A DNA stretch of 25,845 nucleotides from an uncultured bacterium. GTDB lineage: Bacteria; Cyanobacteriota; Vampirovibrionia; Gastranaerophilales; Gastranaerophilaceae. A model generated the notes under the pieces. It did not search any database. It was not told the DNA's origin and saw only the letters and a program-made list of their open reading frames with translations. The stretch's first letter is position 1. The number at the start of each line of letters is the position of its first letter. The stretch lies in NCBI GenBank assembly GCA_900547585.1, contig URHD01000028.1, positions 1 to 25,845 of the forward strand, written 5' to 3'. Below are positions 14,590 through 22,610 of the stretch, piece by piece. Position numbers and translations under genes: made by a program.

Positions 14590-15374
14590 CGAATCCCTCC
14601 ATAGCTTTCCTCAATCGGGTGGCTTTTGTTGTGGTAATTCAGGTATGCAAGCAGCTTTTCTTCAATAACGATAGGGGTTTCGCCCATCTGAATTGAAACG
14701 ATTCCTTGCAAAATGACCTCTTTTAAAAGCATTTTTTCTCTCAAATTCATTTTCAGCTTTCCGGCAATGGGCAAAAACAGGAAATTTGCAAACCCAACGC
14801 CGTAAAGCGTCGAAACAAAAGCGGTTGCAATCCCGTGCGCAAGCACATCAGGCTCTTGAATATAGCTCATAATCTGAATTAGCCCCATAACCGCGCCCAC
14901 AATCCCGAAAGTCGGCGCATATCCGCCAAAAGCTTCAAAAACGCGGGAATTAATCAGTTCTTCTTCTTCGTTATATGAAAGTTCGGCATTCAAGATGTCA
15001 TAAATCATCTGCGGGTTGTTGTAATCCGTGGAAAGCTGGATTCCGCGGCGTAAAAACGGGTCTTGAATATTTTCAACCAGCTCGTTCAGCGAAAAAAGGC
15101 CGTTTTTCTTTGCATATCTTGCAAGGTAGATTATTTCGTCAATAACACGAATCGGAGCCTGTTTTGGGGTGAAAAAAACCTCTTTTGCAGATTTTATGGC
15201 GTTTGAGAGGGTTCGGGGGCTAAAATTCAGAAGCGATGCGCAAAATGTGCCCCCCAGAACAATTAAAATCGCTGATGGCTGAAACAAGGACACAATAGAC
15301 GCTGCCTCTGACTTTTGTGTCATAAGGACTATCAATAACGCAATAATGATGGCTGCAACAGCAGAAATATTCAC
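14586..15374 (-). CDS. motA: Flagellar stator protein MotA
   Basis: Forms the ion channel ring of the stator and pushes on FliG. The 262-aa protein has four hydrophobic segments, at about 3-20, 32-50, 150-172 and 180-205, with a cytoplasmic loop between the second and third that contains FSLNELVENIQDPFLRRGIQLSTDY. The conserved prolines lie in GGYAPTFGIVGAVMGLI and NFLFLPIAGKLK. The start is a GTG (15374) with GAGGG 6 nt upstream. It is the first gene of the motor run. No FliA-type promoter was recognised upstream. Confidence 0.95.
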   Translation of the reverse strand: MNISAVAAIIIALLIVLMTQKSEAASIVSLFQPSAILIVLGGTFCASLLNFSPRTLSNAIKSAKEVFFTPKQAPIRVIDEIIYLARYAKKNGLFSLNELVENIQDPFLRRGIQLSTDYNNPQMIYDILNAELSYNEEEELINSRVFEAFGGYAPTFGIVGAVMGLIQIMSYIQEPDVLAHGIATAFVSTLYGVGFANFLFLPIAGKLKMNLREKMLLKEVILQGIVSIQMGETPIVIEEKLLAYLNYHNKSHPIEESYGGIR

Positions 15375-15460
15375 TTTATCCCTCTATTATCCCCAATATA
15401 TTGTTAATTACATCATTTCACATTTTTCAGCCTGTGAATATCCATCATTTAATGTATTTT

Positions 15461-15557
15461 ATATAGGGCGGGAGCCGGTATTGTTTTTTTCACGACTGTA
15501 GCGGTTGTTCAGGGACACAGTCCCGTCACACGATTATTGTGAGATTTGCATGGGGCG
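15461..15557 (+). repeat. Family C repeat (C1)
   Basis: ATATAGGGCGGGAGCCGGTA starts the unit, followed by TTTTTTTCACGACTGTAGCGG, and the core palindrome GGGACACAGTCCC is at 15512-15524. It matches the tandem copies at 20717-20897 in order and spacing. With A3 and B3 it makes up nearly all of the 340-bp gap 15375-15714, which holds no gene. Confidence 0.85.
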
Positions 15558-15563
15558 TGAGTT

Positions 15564-15600
15564 AGTAGGGTGGGAATAGCACAGCGGTTCCCACCGCAAG
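15564..15600. repeat. Family A repeat, single unit (A3)
   Basis: AGTAGGGTGGGAATAGCACA followed by GCGGTTCCCACCGCAAG is the inverse of the 39-bp unit. It directly precedes the family B remnant B3, repeating the A-B pairing seen at 4909-5088. Confidence 0.85.
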
Positions 15601-15618
15601 GTTGTAGCGCGGAGTATC

Positions 15619-15670
15619 CACCCCAACAGAGCCAAATACCAGAAGCTGTCGGGTAGAAAGCCCAACCTAT
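15619..15670. repeat. Family B remnant (B3)
   Basis: CACCCCAACAGAGCC (15619 on) and GAAGCTGTCGGGTAGAAAG plus CCCAACCTA (15661-15669) match B1 with several substitutions, so this copy is decayed and its hairpin is weakened. Translation of this area gives an open frame (GWAFYPTA) that is not a gene. Confidence 0.6.
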
Positions 15671-15714
15671 TGTTAAAATTAAAAACGGGATGTGAGCCAT
15701 CCCATTTAAATTAC

Positions 15715-16287
15715 CTAATTACATCCCGTTTCGCAGTCATCAGCGCAATTGCAGTCACACCAGCCGGTTTTCTTTTCTTTGTGTTCTTTTTTCATTTTTT
15801 TACAGATTTTTTTGTAATCCTTTTTCTGACAATCGTTCAATATGCACATAAATGCGTCTTTGTGAGTTCGTTCTTTTGCTTTGATTTGTTTTTTCAAATC
15901 ACGCACTTTTTCTTTTTGGCATTTGATGTCACTTTTGCAGGCATTGTTGCATTCCATTTGTTCAAGTTTGCATTTTTCCTGACAATGGCAAATTTTTAAC
16001 GGGTAAATTTCGTCAAAGAATTTTTCATCAATGCAGGTTGCCTGTTTAATCTGGTTTTCGACGAGGCAAATTTCCTTGTAAATGCAGCAGCGTCTTTCCA
16101 TAAACGCTTTTTTGGCTTCGCACGGATCGTTATCAGTGCACTGGCATGGTGTCGGGCAGCTCTGGGCGCAGGGTGCATTTGCCGGACAACCGCAGCCGAC
16201 CGGAACCATATTTTCTGCCGGTACGGCAAAAACAGCAGTGCTTGCACAGATTAATGCGCCGAGAATTGCGATTGCGATTTTCTTCAT
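15715..16287 (-). CDS. Secreted cysteine-rich protein (190 aa)
   Basis: Starts at ATG 16287, 7 nt after AGGAG; a longer frame begins upstream of that SD. Residues 1-21 (MKKIAIAILGALICASTAVF...A) form a signal peptide with an AxA-like cleavage site, and no lipobox is clear. The exported part has about 25 cysteines in some 170 residues, many in CxC, CC or CxxxC pairs (GCGCPANAPC, RRCCIYKEIC, CDCNCADDCETGC), with a highly basic helical middle (VRDLKKQIKAKERTHKD). This points to multiple disulfides or metal binding in the periplasm or outside the cell. The middle part has CxxxC..C spacing like an antiparallel helical hairpin. I do not recognise a family. It is followed by repeats and stands alone. 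Confidence 0.85.
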   Translation of the reverse strand: MKKIAIAILGALICASTAVFAVPAENMVPVGCGCPANAPCAQSCPTPCQCTDNDPCEAKKAFMERRCCIYKEICLVENQIKQATCIDEKFFDEIYPLKICHCQEKCKLEQMECNNACKSDIKCQKEKVRDLKKQIKAKERTHKDAFMCILNDCQKKDYKKICKKMKKEHKEKKTGWCDCNCADDCETGCN

Positions 16288-16474
16288 TTTGAACTCTCCT
16301 TTTTTCATTCTTTGAATATTTTAGGGATTTAAAGGTTTTCATGAAACCACAACCGGATAGTCTGACGGGATAATTTTAAATTTCGGACAAATCAACGATT
16401 TTCGGGTTATTTTGTTATGGTGAACTTGTTTCAGCATCTAACCGGTTGTGTCAGTAACCATAAATCTCCACAAA

Positions 16475-16506
16475 CAAAAAAGAGGTCTGAATTTCAGACC
16501 CCTTTT
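16475..16506 (-). terminator. Terminator of the ADP-forming ligase gene
   Basis: GGTCTGA and TCAGACC (16484-16500) form a 7-bp stem with a 3-base loop; AAAAG/CTTTT extends it past one mismatch. On the minus strand the stem is followed by a T run (CTCTTTTTTG). It lies about 30 bp after the stop of the ligase gene. A-runs on the other side could let it act in both directions. The gap 16309-16474 shows nothing else I can name. Confidence 0.8.
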
Positions 16507-16532
16507 CTAATTTTCCGTCAAATTTTAAGGAA

Positions 16533-18698
16533 CTATTTTCCGCAAGAGCAGCATTCAGCGCCACAGCCGAAATATTCTTTGACTTCTTCAATGCGAACTT
16601 TGATACGTCCGTCAACCGCAATGCCTTCGCCGGTTTTTTCGGAGATAAGCAGCGGGTTGATGTCGAGCTCGTCGATGAATTTGAAATCGTTAACCATCTG
16701 GGACAATCTCAGGAGAGTTTCCTGAATTTGTGCCATATCAGCGGGTTTTGTGCCTCTTGCACCCTCTAATAATTTGTATGATTTTACGCTTTTCATCATT
16801 TCATCAGCATCAACATCGGTCAAAGGCGCAATTCTGAATGTAACGTCTTTGAGAACTTCAATGAATACGCCGCCGAGCCCGAACATCATCATAGGGCCAT
16901 ATTGCGGGTCAGTTGCGATACCGCAAACCATTTCGCGGTTGCCTTTAACCATTTCCTGAATGATTACGCCTTCAAGACCGTCGATTAAGCCTTTTTCAGT
17001 CAATTTTGCAATCAAATCGCGGTATTCTTCACGAAGCTGTTCTTCTGACTGAATGTTTACTCTTACGCCGCCCACATCGGTTTTGTGGGATGTTGTTTTT
17101 GAAGTCATTTTCATAACAACGGGGTAGCCGATTGAGTTTCCGAGGCTTGCGACTTCTTCTTCGTTTGTTGCAAGGCCGTATTTGCAAGCTCTAATGCCGT
17201 ATGCGTCGAGAACGTCAATTGATTCAAGAGTTGTCAACTGGGCTCTGCCTTCTGCAACAGCGCCTTTGATGATTTTTTCGGCTTTTGCTTTGTCAACGTC
17301 GTAAACAGGGATTTTTCCTGCGGGTCTTTCCATCCACAATCTCTGCTGGTTGAGTCTGTTCAAGCCGTCAACCGCTTCTTCTGCGTACATGAAGAACGGC
17401 ATGTTAACTTCCATGTTAGAGAGTTTTGTGAAGAACTCGCTTTTTGTCATGAATACGCCGATTAACGGTTTTTCGGGGTGTTTAGCCTTGATTTCCATCA
17501 TTGCCTGCGCAACGTCAATATCTTTCAAGCCGAGGAACGGAAGATAGATTGCAACAATCATATCAACGTTTTCATCAGCCATAACGGTTTCGATTGTTTG
17601 TTTGTAGTGTTCGATAGGTGCTGACGCAATCATATCAATCGGGTTTTTAACGCTTGCAGCTGCGGGCAGGAAGCTTCTGAGTTTTTCTTTTGTTTCGTCA
17701 GAAATTTTTGCCATCTGCATGCCGTATTCGCAAACAGCGTCGGTCGCCATGATGCCGGGGCCGCCGGAGTTTGTGATAATTGCTACTCTGTCGCCTTTCG
17801 GAATCGGAGAAGTTGCGAAAACTTTAGCTGTTGCAAATAGATTTTTCAAAGAATATTCTCTGATTACGCCGGATTGCTGCAAAAGAGCGTTAGCTGCTTT
17901 GTCAGCGCCTGCGAGTGAGCCTGTGTGGGAAGATGCTGCGGAAGCGCCTGCTGCCGAGCGTCCTGCTTTCAGCGCGAGAATCGGTTTTTTCTTTGTGATT
18001 CTTGAAGCTAATTTTCTGAAGTTTGCAGGGTTCTGGATAGATTCCATGTATAACAAAATTTGTTCAACATCATCTTCGTTTTCCCAGTATTCCATTGCTG
18101 TTTCAGCGTTGATGTCAGCCTGGTTGCCGATAGAGATGAACTGTGCAAATCCGAGGTTCAAATCTTTCAAAATGTTCAAAATACCGCCGCCCAGAGCGCC
18201 TGATTGTGAAACAAAGCCGATATTTCCGCGTTCGGGCAGAGATTCTGCAAAGCAGCCGTCCATTCTGATGTCGGAAGCTGTATTTACAACGCCTAAGCAG
18301 TTCGGGCCTACGCATCTCATGCCGTATTCTTTGAGTTTTGCAACGAGTTCTTTTTCAGCTGCAGCACCTTCTGCGCCGGCTTCTTTAAAGCCTGCGGAGA
18401 TGATGCAGATGCCTTTAATGCCTTTTTCGTGGCAGTCTTCAATTGCTTGAAGAACAAATTTTTGAGCAATAACGATGATTGCCAAATCAACGTTTCCGGG
18501 GATTTCTTTTACGTTTGTATAAGCTTTGAAACCTTCGATTTCGCCGCCTTTAGGGTTAACGGGGTAGATATCACCCGTGAATTTGTATTCTTTCAATCTT
18601 TTCATAATGTCAGAACCGATTGTGTGGTCCTTTGTCGATGCACCTACGACAGCAATGGCTTTCGGGCGCATGATTTTGTCTAATTGTTCTTTTAGCAT
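16533..18698 (-). CDS. ADP-forming acetate/acyl-CoA ligase (fused alpha-beta)
   Basis: Interconverts acyl-CoA + ADP + phosphate and acid + ATP + CoA, giving ATP by substrate-level phosphorylation during fermentation. The 721-aa protein has a CoA-binding Rossmann domain (1-135, AIAVVGASTKDHTIGSDI), two succinyl-CoA ligase-like domains with SQSGALGGG (164-172) and the phosphorylated His258 in SSHTGSLAG, then an ATP-grasp domain (about 490-700) with YPVVMKMTSKTTSHKTDVGGVRVNI. The start follows AAGGTG. Acetyl-CoA is the usual substrate but the range is broad. The C-terminus ends in a cysteine cluster (CGAECCSCGK), which the family does not need. It is monocistronic with its own terminator. A protein acetyltransferase (Pat-type) is an alternative for this fold, but no GNAT domain is present. 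Confidence 0.93.
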   Translation of the reverse strand: MLKEQLDKIMRPKAIAVVGASTKDHTIGSDIMKRLKEYKFTGDIYPVNPKGGEIEGFKAYTNVKEIPGNVDLAIIVIAQKFVLQAIEDCHEKGIKGICIISAGFKEAGAEGAAAEKELVAKLKEYGMRCVGPNCLGVVNTASDIRMDGCFAESLPERGNIGFVSQSGALGGGILNILKDLNLGFAQFISIGNQADINAETAMEYWENEDDVEQILLYMESIQNPANFRKLASRITKKKPILALKAGRSAAGASAASSHTGSLAGADKAANALLQQSGVIREYSLKNLFATAKVFATSPIPKGDRVAIITNSGGPGIMATDAVCEYGMQMAKISDETKEKLRSFLPAAASVKNPIDMIASAPIEHYKQTIETVMADENVDMIVAIYLPFLGLKDIDVAQAMMEIKAKHPEKPLIGVFMTKSEFFTKLSNMEVNMPFFMYAEEAVDGLNRLNQQRLWMERPAGKIPVYDVDKAKAEKIIKGAVAEGRAQLTTLESIDVLDAYGIRACKYGLATNEEEVASLGNSIGYPVVMKMTSKTTSHKTDVGGVRVNIQSEEQLREEYRDLIAKLTEKGLIDGLEGVIIQEMVKGNREMVCGIATDPQYGPMMMFGLGGVFIEVLKDVTFRIAPLTDVDADEMMKSVKSYKLLEGARGTKPADMAQIQETLLRLSQMVNDFKFIDELDINPLLISEKTGEGIAVDGRIKVRIEEVKEYFGCGAECCSCGK

Positions 18699-18854
18699 TT
18701 TTTCACCTTTCTTAAATTATAAAAATTCACGATTTGTGTCGATGAATCACGATTTATACTAAAACCATCACCATTATTATCGTACGAAAACATTTTTTAT
18801 ACAAATTTTTATATAGGGCGGCAACATTCTCCCTCGCCCATGGAGAGAGCCTGC

Positions 18855-18980
18855 GTAGGGTGGGAAAAGGATAAACAAGGGTTTTTGAATGCATTTTTCA
18901 ATCTTTGCGGCGGTTCCCACCAATCATCAGGTGCAAAATTCTTGCGGTGGGAACCGCTGCGCTATTCCCACCCTACTTTC
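18855..18980. repeat. Family A repeat, long form (A4)
   Basis: GTAGGGTGGGAAAAGG at the left, TTTGCGGCGGTTCCCACC in the middle and the complete unit CTTGCGGTGGGAACCGCTGC ... CCACCCTACTTT at 18941-18980. The interior matches A1 (GAATGCATTTTTCAATCTTTGCGG), so the 120-bp form is itself repeated. A short ATATAGGGCGGCA at 18812-18824 resembles the start of family C. Apart from these the gap 18699-18985 is empty. Confidence 0.9.
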
Positions 18981-18985
18981 TGCGG

Positions 18986-20395
18986 CTAGCATTCAGCCAG
19001 AGCGGAAATTTTTTGCGCTTTTGCAAGAAGCGAGTCGGCTTTTGAGGAATTTCCGAGCTTCATCATTACATAGGCCGCTTTTTCATAGTTTTTCGCTACT
19101 TTTGCCGGAGATTGCGCCTGTTCGTAAAATCTTGCCGATTCTTTGTAATCATTTAGCGCGCTGATGTTTTCTTCGAGCATTTTCAGCGTGTCGCCTGACT
19201 TTGAGTAGATTGCTCCGAGGGTTTTGTTGTCTTTTGTTTCGGCTGCAATGTTTTTTGCGACGCCAATGTAGGTTACGGCGTTGTTTTTGTCGTATCTTTG
19301 CGCGTACATCTGCGCAATGTCCGTGAGGGCTTTAGACTGGGCATTGAAGTTTTCGGTTTCACCGGCGCAGGAGATTGCCGCGTAATAATGGTTCATTGCG
19401 GGTTCAAAATAAACCACATCGTTATAAATTTGCGCCATTGAGTAGTATGCGCGTGCTTTGAGGTTGTTATCGGCTGTGTTTTCAAGGGTTTGATTGTAAT
19501 ATTTAAGGGCTTCTTCGAGGTTGTCGGCTTTGTCATAAATCTGTCCGATTTCATAGCAAACCATGCTCGCTGCCTGACGGTCGTTGAGGTCGTTTGCCTG
19601 AGAAAGCGCCACGCCGAATGCTGCAAGCGCTTTTTCGGAATCATTTATTGCCGCATATTTTTTGCCCTGAATGAAAGATTTTTTCAATTCGGGGTCTTGG
19701 GGGATGTAAACTTTTGATTCTTTAATCGGAGATGTTGCCGCAGCGGTGTTTTCCAAAGCTGCTGGAGCTGTTTCGGTTTGTGCAGGGACAGTTTGATGGT
19801 TTTCGGCTTTTGTTTTTTTAGCTTTGTTTTTTTCCGCAATAGCAAGGGCTTTTGAGTTGTCTTTTCCGGGAAGTTTTACCAGAAAGTCAGGATTAATGCT
19901 GTTCGGGTCGGATTTGTAATCGACCTGTTGCAAAAATAGTGCGTCAATCCAGTTATTAACTACATTTGAGTCCTTGTTCAGGGTTTTTGAGATGAAATCG
20001 TCGAGGATTGTCGACGCGTTTTTCAGATTTGTCTGGATAATTTTTTTGTTCGGCGAGCCCTCGAGCGATTCTTTTTCGGCTAAGGTCAAATAGCTTTCGA
20101 CTTTTTCAAGCACGTCATCCGGCGTGCCGATTGCTTTTTCGGTAGCTCTGAAATCGGTGATAATCTGTGCGATATTCACCTTATTTTTTGAATAGTCAAT
20201 CTGGGATTTTTGGCCGTTGGGGTATTCCTGACGTTTGTAAGTATCTTTATTTTCTTTGCTCGATTGATAGACATCACGGTTTTCTCTGTGCAAGGCAGCA
20301 TTGTTGGAGGGTTCTTCGCCTGAGGCACCCACCTGCTTTTTGTTCTGCGGAGGAACATATGGTTTGATATTTACCGGATAAATCGAGTTATACAT
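18986..20395 (-). CDS. TPR protein (469 aa), unknown role
   Basis: Start chosen at ATG 20395 because GAGGA (20401-20405) lies 5 nt before it; a TTG 12 bases upstream overlaps that SD. There is no signal peptide; the first 30 residues (MYNSIYPVNIKPYVPPQNKK) are a proline-rich lead. A helical domain (about 75-155) and a Ala/Thr-rich linker (KTKAENHQTVPAQTETAPAA) precede five or six TPR motifs from about 225 to 460, e.g. GKKYAAINDSEKALAAFGVAL, CYEIGQIYDKADNLEEALKYYNQTL and YSMAQIYNDVVYFEPAMNHYYAAI. It is probably a soluble adaptor. The stop is 10 bp from repeat A4. No partner is evident nearby. Confidence 0.85.
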   Translation of the reverse strand: MYNSIYPVNIKPYVPPQNKKQVGASGEEPSNNAALHRENRDVYQSSKENKDTYKRQEYPNGQKSQIDYSKNKVNIAQIITDFRATEKAIGTPDDVLEKVESYLTLAEKESLEGSPNKKIIQTNLKNASTILDDFISKTLNKDSNVVNNWIDALFLQQVDYKSDPNSINPDFLVKLPGKDNSKALAIAEKNKAKKTKAENHQTVPAQTETAPAALENTAAATSPIKESKVYIPQDPELKKSFIQGKKYAAINDSEKALAAFGVALSQANDLNDRQAASMVCYEIGQIYDKADNLEEALKYYNQTLENTADNNLKARAYYSMAQIYNDVVYFEPAMNHYYAAISCAGETENFNAQSKALTDIAQMYAQRYDKNNAVTYIGVAKNIAAETKDNKTLGAIYSKSGDTLKMLEENISALNDYKESARFYEQAQSPAKVAKNYEKAAYVMMKLGNSSKADSLLAKAQKISALAEC

Positions 20396-20621
20396 CAACT
20401 TCCTCAAAGTCTTTTGTCATAATCTGCCCTTAATTTTTATTGTCGGTACAATTTCATGGTTTTTGAATATTTTTCCCTAAAATCATACTTTTGTATTAGA
20501 CTTGTCTGCTTTCAGAGTTATTTTAATGATTTCTCCCGAAAAGTCATGTATCCATGCCTTATTTTTACTTAAATAAAATGTTAAAAATTCATAACAATGT
20601 ATGATTTTATAAAACTAAAGT

Positions 20622-20696
20622 ATGTGTAGAATAATCCTATACTCCTTAGAAGACGACGATACGCATATCCCTAATCTAACAGCTACGAACCCCTAA
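20622..20696 (+). other. Candidate small RNA or 24-codon leader ORF
   Basis: An open frame MCRIILYSLEDDDTHIPNLT... of 24 codons starts at 20622 and its TAA (20694-20696) falls inside the loop of a strong terminator hairpin. No SD is visible. TATACT at 20638-20643 could be a -10 for a short transcript of about 60 nt that ends at the terminator. Either a small RNA or an attenuating leader is possible; I cannot decide. The rest of 20408-20620 is AT-rich and shows no gene. Confidence 0.35.
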
Positions 20697-20713
20697 GTCC
20701 GTAGCTTTTTTTT
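20681..20713 (+). terminator. Strong rho-independent terminator
   Basis: AGCTACG (20681-20687) and CGTAGCT (20700-20706) form a 7-bp stem with a 12-base loop, followed at once by eight T. It faces rightward although no annotated gene precedes it on the plus strand, which is why a small transcript is suspected at 20622-20713. Confidence 0.85.
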
Positions 20714-20716
20714 ATA

Positions 20717-20897
20717 TATAGGGCGGAAGCTGGTATAAATTTTTTCACGATTATAGCGGTTGTTTAGGGACACAGTCCCGTTTCAGGATTGTTGTGTTTT
20801 TGCGTGGGGCGGAAGCTAGTATAAATTTTTTCACGATTATAGTGGTTGTTTAGGGACACAGTCCCGTTTCAAGATTATTGTGATTTTTTCGTGGGGC
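20717..20897 (+). repeat. Family C tandem repeat (C2 and C3)
   Basis: Two direct copies with a period of 86 bp: GGGCGGAAGC at 20721 and 20807, and GGGACACAGTCCC palindromes at 20767-20779 and 20853-20865. Each contains GTATAAATTTTTTCACGATT. The end of the second copy (GTGGGGCAGC) resembles the beginning of a third. It lies between the terminator and the nitroreductase promoter. A hairpin with TTTTCGC/GCGAAAA arms follows at 20930-20960. Confidence 0.9.
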
Positions 20898-20982
20898 AGC
20901 ATGATATGGGCTGAAACTAATTCCGCATCTTTTCGCTTCGCAATAACGGAAAGGCGAAAATACTCCGTTAATTTAAAATTTA

Positions 20983-20991
20983 TGCTAAAAT
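20983..20991 (+). promoter_or_regulatory. Extended -10 of the nitroreductase gene
   Basis: TGCTAAAAT at 20983-20991 is an extended -10; the -35 position holds no good match. The start would be near 20998, giving a 20-nt leader that contains the GGGGAG ribosome site (21008-21013). Confidence 0.5.
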
Positions 20992-21017
20992 GTCCCTAAC
21001 AAAATAAGGGGAGATTT

Positions 21018-21668
21018 ATGAAAAATTTAAAACTAAACCTGATTATAGCGCTAATGAGCATGGTCATCGCATGCGGCAGTGTATTTGCGGCACAAAAAAC
21101 AGCGCCGGAGCCGGAATTTATACCGACAATTGACATCCAGCTTCCTGCTCCGCAAACCGAAGGCGGCATGCCGCTTATGGACGCCTTAAAAAACCGGAAA
21201 ACAGTCCGAACTTTTACATCACAGGAGCTTGATGAACAAACTCTCTCAAATCTGCTCTGGGCGGCTAACGGAATCAACCGCGAAGACGGAAAACACACAG
21301 CGCCCAGCGCAATGAACCTTCAAGAGGTTGTGATTTATGCGGTAATGCCCAAAGGCGTGTACTATTATTACCCGAAAGGACATTTTTTAAAGCGCATAAT
21401 GAAAGAAGACCTGCGCCCGCTCGTCGGAAATGCACCGTTGACGCTTCTTTATGCTGCGAATCTTGCCCAGCAGACAAAAATTAACGCGGCATGTGATATC
21501 GGATTCATCGGGCAGAATGTTTATCTTTTTGCTGCTGCAAACGGGCTTGCAACGGTATTTAAAGGAAGCCTTAACACGGCGGCTATTGACCAGAAGCTTG
21601 AACTGCGCCTCGGTCAGGAGGTTATGTACGGGCAGTCAATCGGTTATCCGTCTTCCAAGAGAAGATAA
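21018..21668 (+). CDS. Exported nitroreductase-family protein
   Basis: FMN-dependent nitroreductase/SagB-like fold, 216 aa. The N-terminus MKNLKLNLIIALMSMVIACG is an export signal; Cys19 sits in a possible lipobox (VIAC), while SVFA/AQ at 24/25 would be a type I cleavage site, so lipoprotein or periplasmic. The core shows MDALKNRKTVRTFTSQELDEQTLSNLLWAANGINR (FMN phosphate side), APSAMNLQEVVIYAV and IGFIGQNVYLFAAANGLATVF. The GGGGAG SD supports the start. Substrate is unknown; exported members of this family are common in anaerobes. It is monocistronic with a repeat directly after it. Confidence 0.9.
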   Translation: MKNLKLNLIIALMSMVIACGSVFAAQKTAPEPEFIPTIDIQLPAPQTEGGMPLMDALKNRKTVRTFTSQELDEQTLSNLLWAANGINREDGKHTAPSAMNLQEVVIYAVMPKGVYYYYPKGHFLKRIMKEDLRPLVGNAPLTLLYAANLAQQTKINAACDIGFIGQNVYLFAAANGLATVFKGSLNTAAIDQKLELRLGQEVMYGQSIGYPSSKRR

Positions 21669-21681
21669 ATTTTCACAATTA

Positions 21682-21720
21682 TGCGGTGGGAACCGCTGCG
21701 CTATTCCTACCCTACTTTCT
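21682..21720 (+). repeat. Family A repeat, single unit (A5)
   Basis: TGCGGTGGGAACCGCTGCGC then TATTCCTACCCTACTTT matches the 39-bp unit with one change in the stem (C to T in CCCACC). It starts 14 bp after the nitroreductase stop and may serve as its hairpin end. Confidence 0.85.
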
Positions 21721-21764
21721 GTTAAAACTCCTTGTGAATTCCCGTTTTAATAATCTTTCCGAGT

Positions 21765-21841
21765 AAAAGGTCGGATAAGTTAATTTTTTGCCTCGATTAG
21801 CTGCGCTGGAATAGGTCAAAAAATTAACTTACCGACCTTTT
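21765..21841. repeat. Long perfect-arm hairpin, 25-bp stem
   Basis: AAAAGGTCGGATAAGTTAAT ... (21765-21790) pairs with the segment 21817-21841 ending TTACCGACCTTTT; the only break is one bulged A. The loop is 26 nt (CCTCGATTAGCTGCGCTGGA...). It lies 11 bp after the stop of the minus-strand gene at 21853, so it could terminate both flanking genes, though the stem is much longer than a terminator needs. No second copy of the loop is seen in the window. Confidence 0.8.
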
Positions 21842-21852
21842 ACGCTAACGTA

Positions 21853-22380
21853 TCAATAATACCTTCTTGAAGCCTTAACATTGCCGTTTTTATCATAGCC
21901 TGTGTTTCCGACCCAGTGAGTGGTGAGATTTTTGTCTTTGTCAAAAATATATTGCTCGGATTTTGAAATATAGTACGCGCTGCCGATAAGATTGCCCTTA
22001 AGGTCATAGGTTGCGACGTTGTGCGGGAATGCGAGACGGCTTTTTTTGTCCGTGTAGTCGAGTTTTCCGTCTCTTGTGTAATAATAAGCGCGATAAGGGT
22101 CGCTTTTGTAGCGTACGCCGTAAATCCCCGTTGAAAATTTGCACAGCTCCCTGTCTTTGAGGTCAATTTGCCCGTTTAAAATAGCATTCATGTTTTCTTC
22201 GTAGTTGGGGTCAATTAAATTTGCGAAAATCAAATCTTTTGAAATATTTTCCGAAACATTATCAAAAGCTGCCGAGCGTGCGCCGTCAATATCCATTGAA
22301 ACCCCGCCCTGAAGCACAGTTTCGCCGTAACAGGCACAATGAAGCGTTAAAAATATCAAAATTGTAAAAATTTTCTTCAT
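21853..22380 (-). CDS. Secreted protein with YD/MORN-like repeats
   Basis: MKKIFTILIFLTLHCACYGE is a typical signal peptide, with cleavage probably after CYG. The 175-aa protein has a helical middle (FDNVSENISKDLIFANLIDP) and a C-terminal beta-rich part made of short repeats: YYTRDGKLDYTD, ATYDLKGNLIGSAYY, YIFDKDKNLTTHW and GYDKNGNVKASRRYY. These resemble MORN/YwqK-type or YD repeats. Exported to the periplasm or surface; no enzymatic motif. No clear SD before the ATG. I do not recognise a named family. Confidence 0.8.
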   Translation of the reverse strand: MKKIFTILIFLTLHCACYGETVLQGGVSMDIDGARSAAFDNVSENISKDLIFANLIDPNYEENMNAILNGQIDLKDRELCKFSTGIYGVRYKSDPYRAYYYTRDGKLDYTDKKSRLAFPHNVATYDLKGNLIGSAYYISKSEQYIFDKDKNLTTHWVGNTGYDKNGNVKASRRYY

Positions 22381-22610
22381 ATTCTGATTATTAATGATAA
22401 ATTTTTAAAAATCATCCTGCGACCGCTTAGATATGCCCGTCTAAAAGTATATATTTTTGATAAAAATAAGCTGTTTTTTGTCATGTTGATTTAAAATATT
22501 AAGAATTTTTTTAATTTTTTCAAAAAAATGAATCAGGGGTGAACACTTGGAATAGCCTGATAGGCTGGACAAAAATAATTATGGTGTAACTATTATCTAA
22601 AATAATAAGG

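Noticed and set aside
15509..15700. 63-codon open frame on the minus strand (GWAFYPTA ... GGNRCAIPTL)
   Set aside because: It is composed of translated family A, B and C repeats; no ribosome site; the same peptides appear wherever these repeats are translated.
20717..20897. CRISPR array
   Set aside because: Only two units with conserved sequence throughout and no variable spacers; no cas genes in the window.
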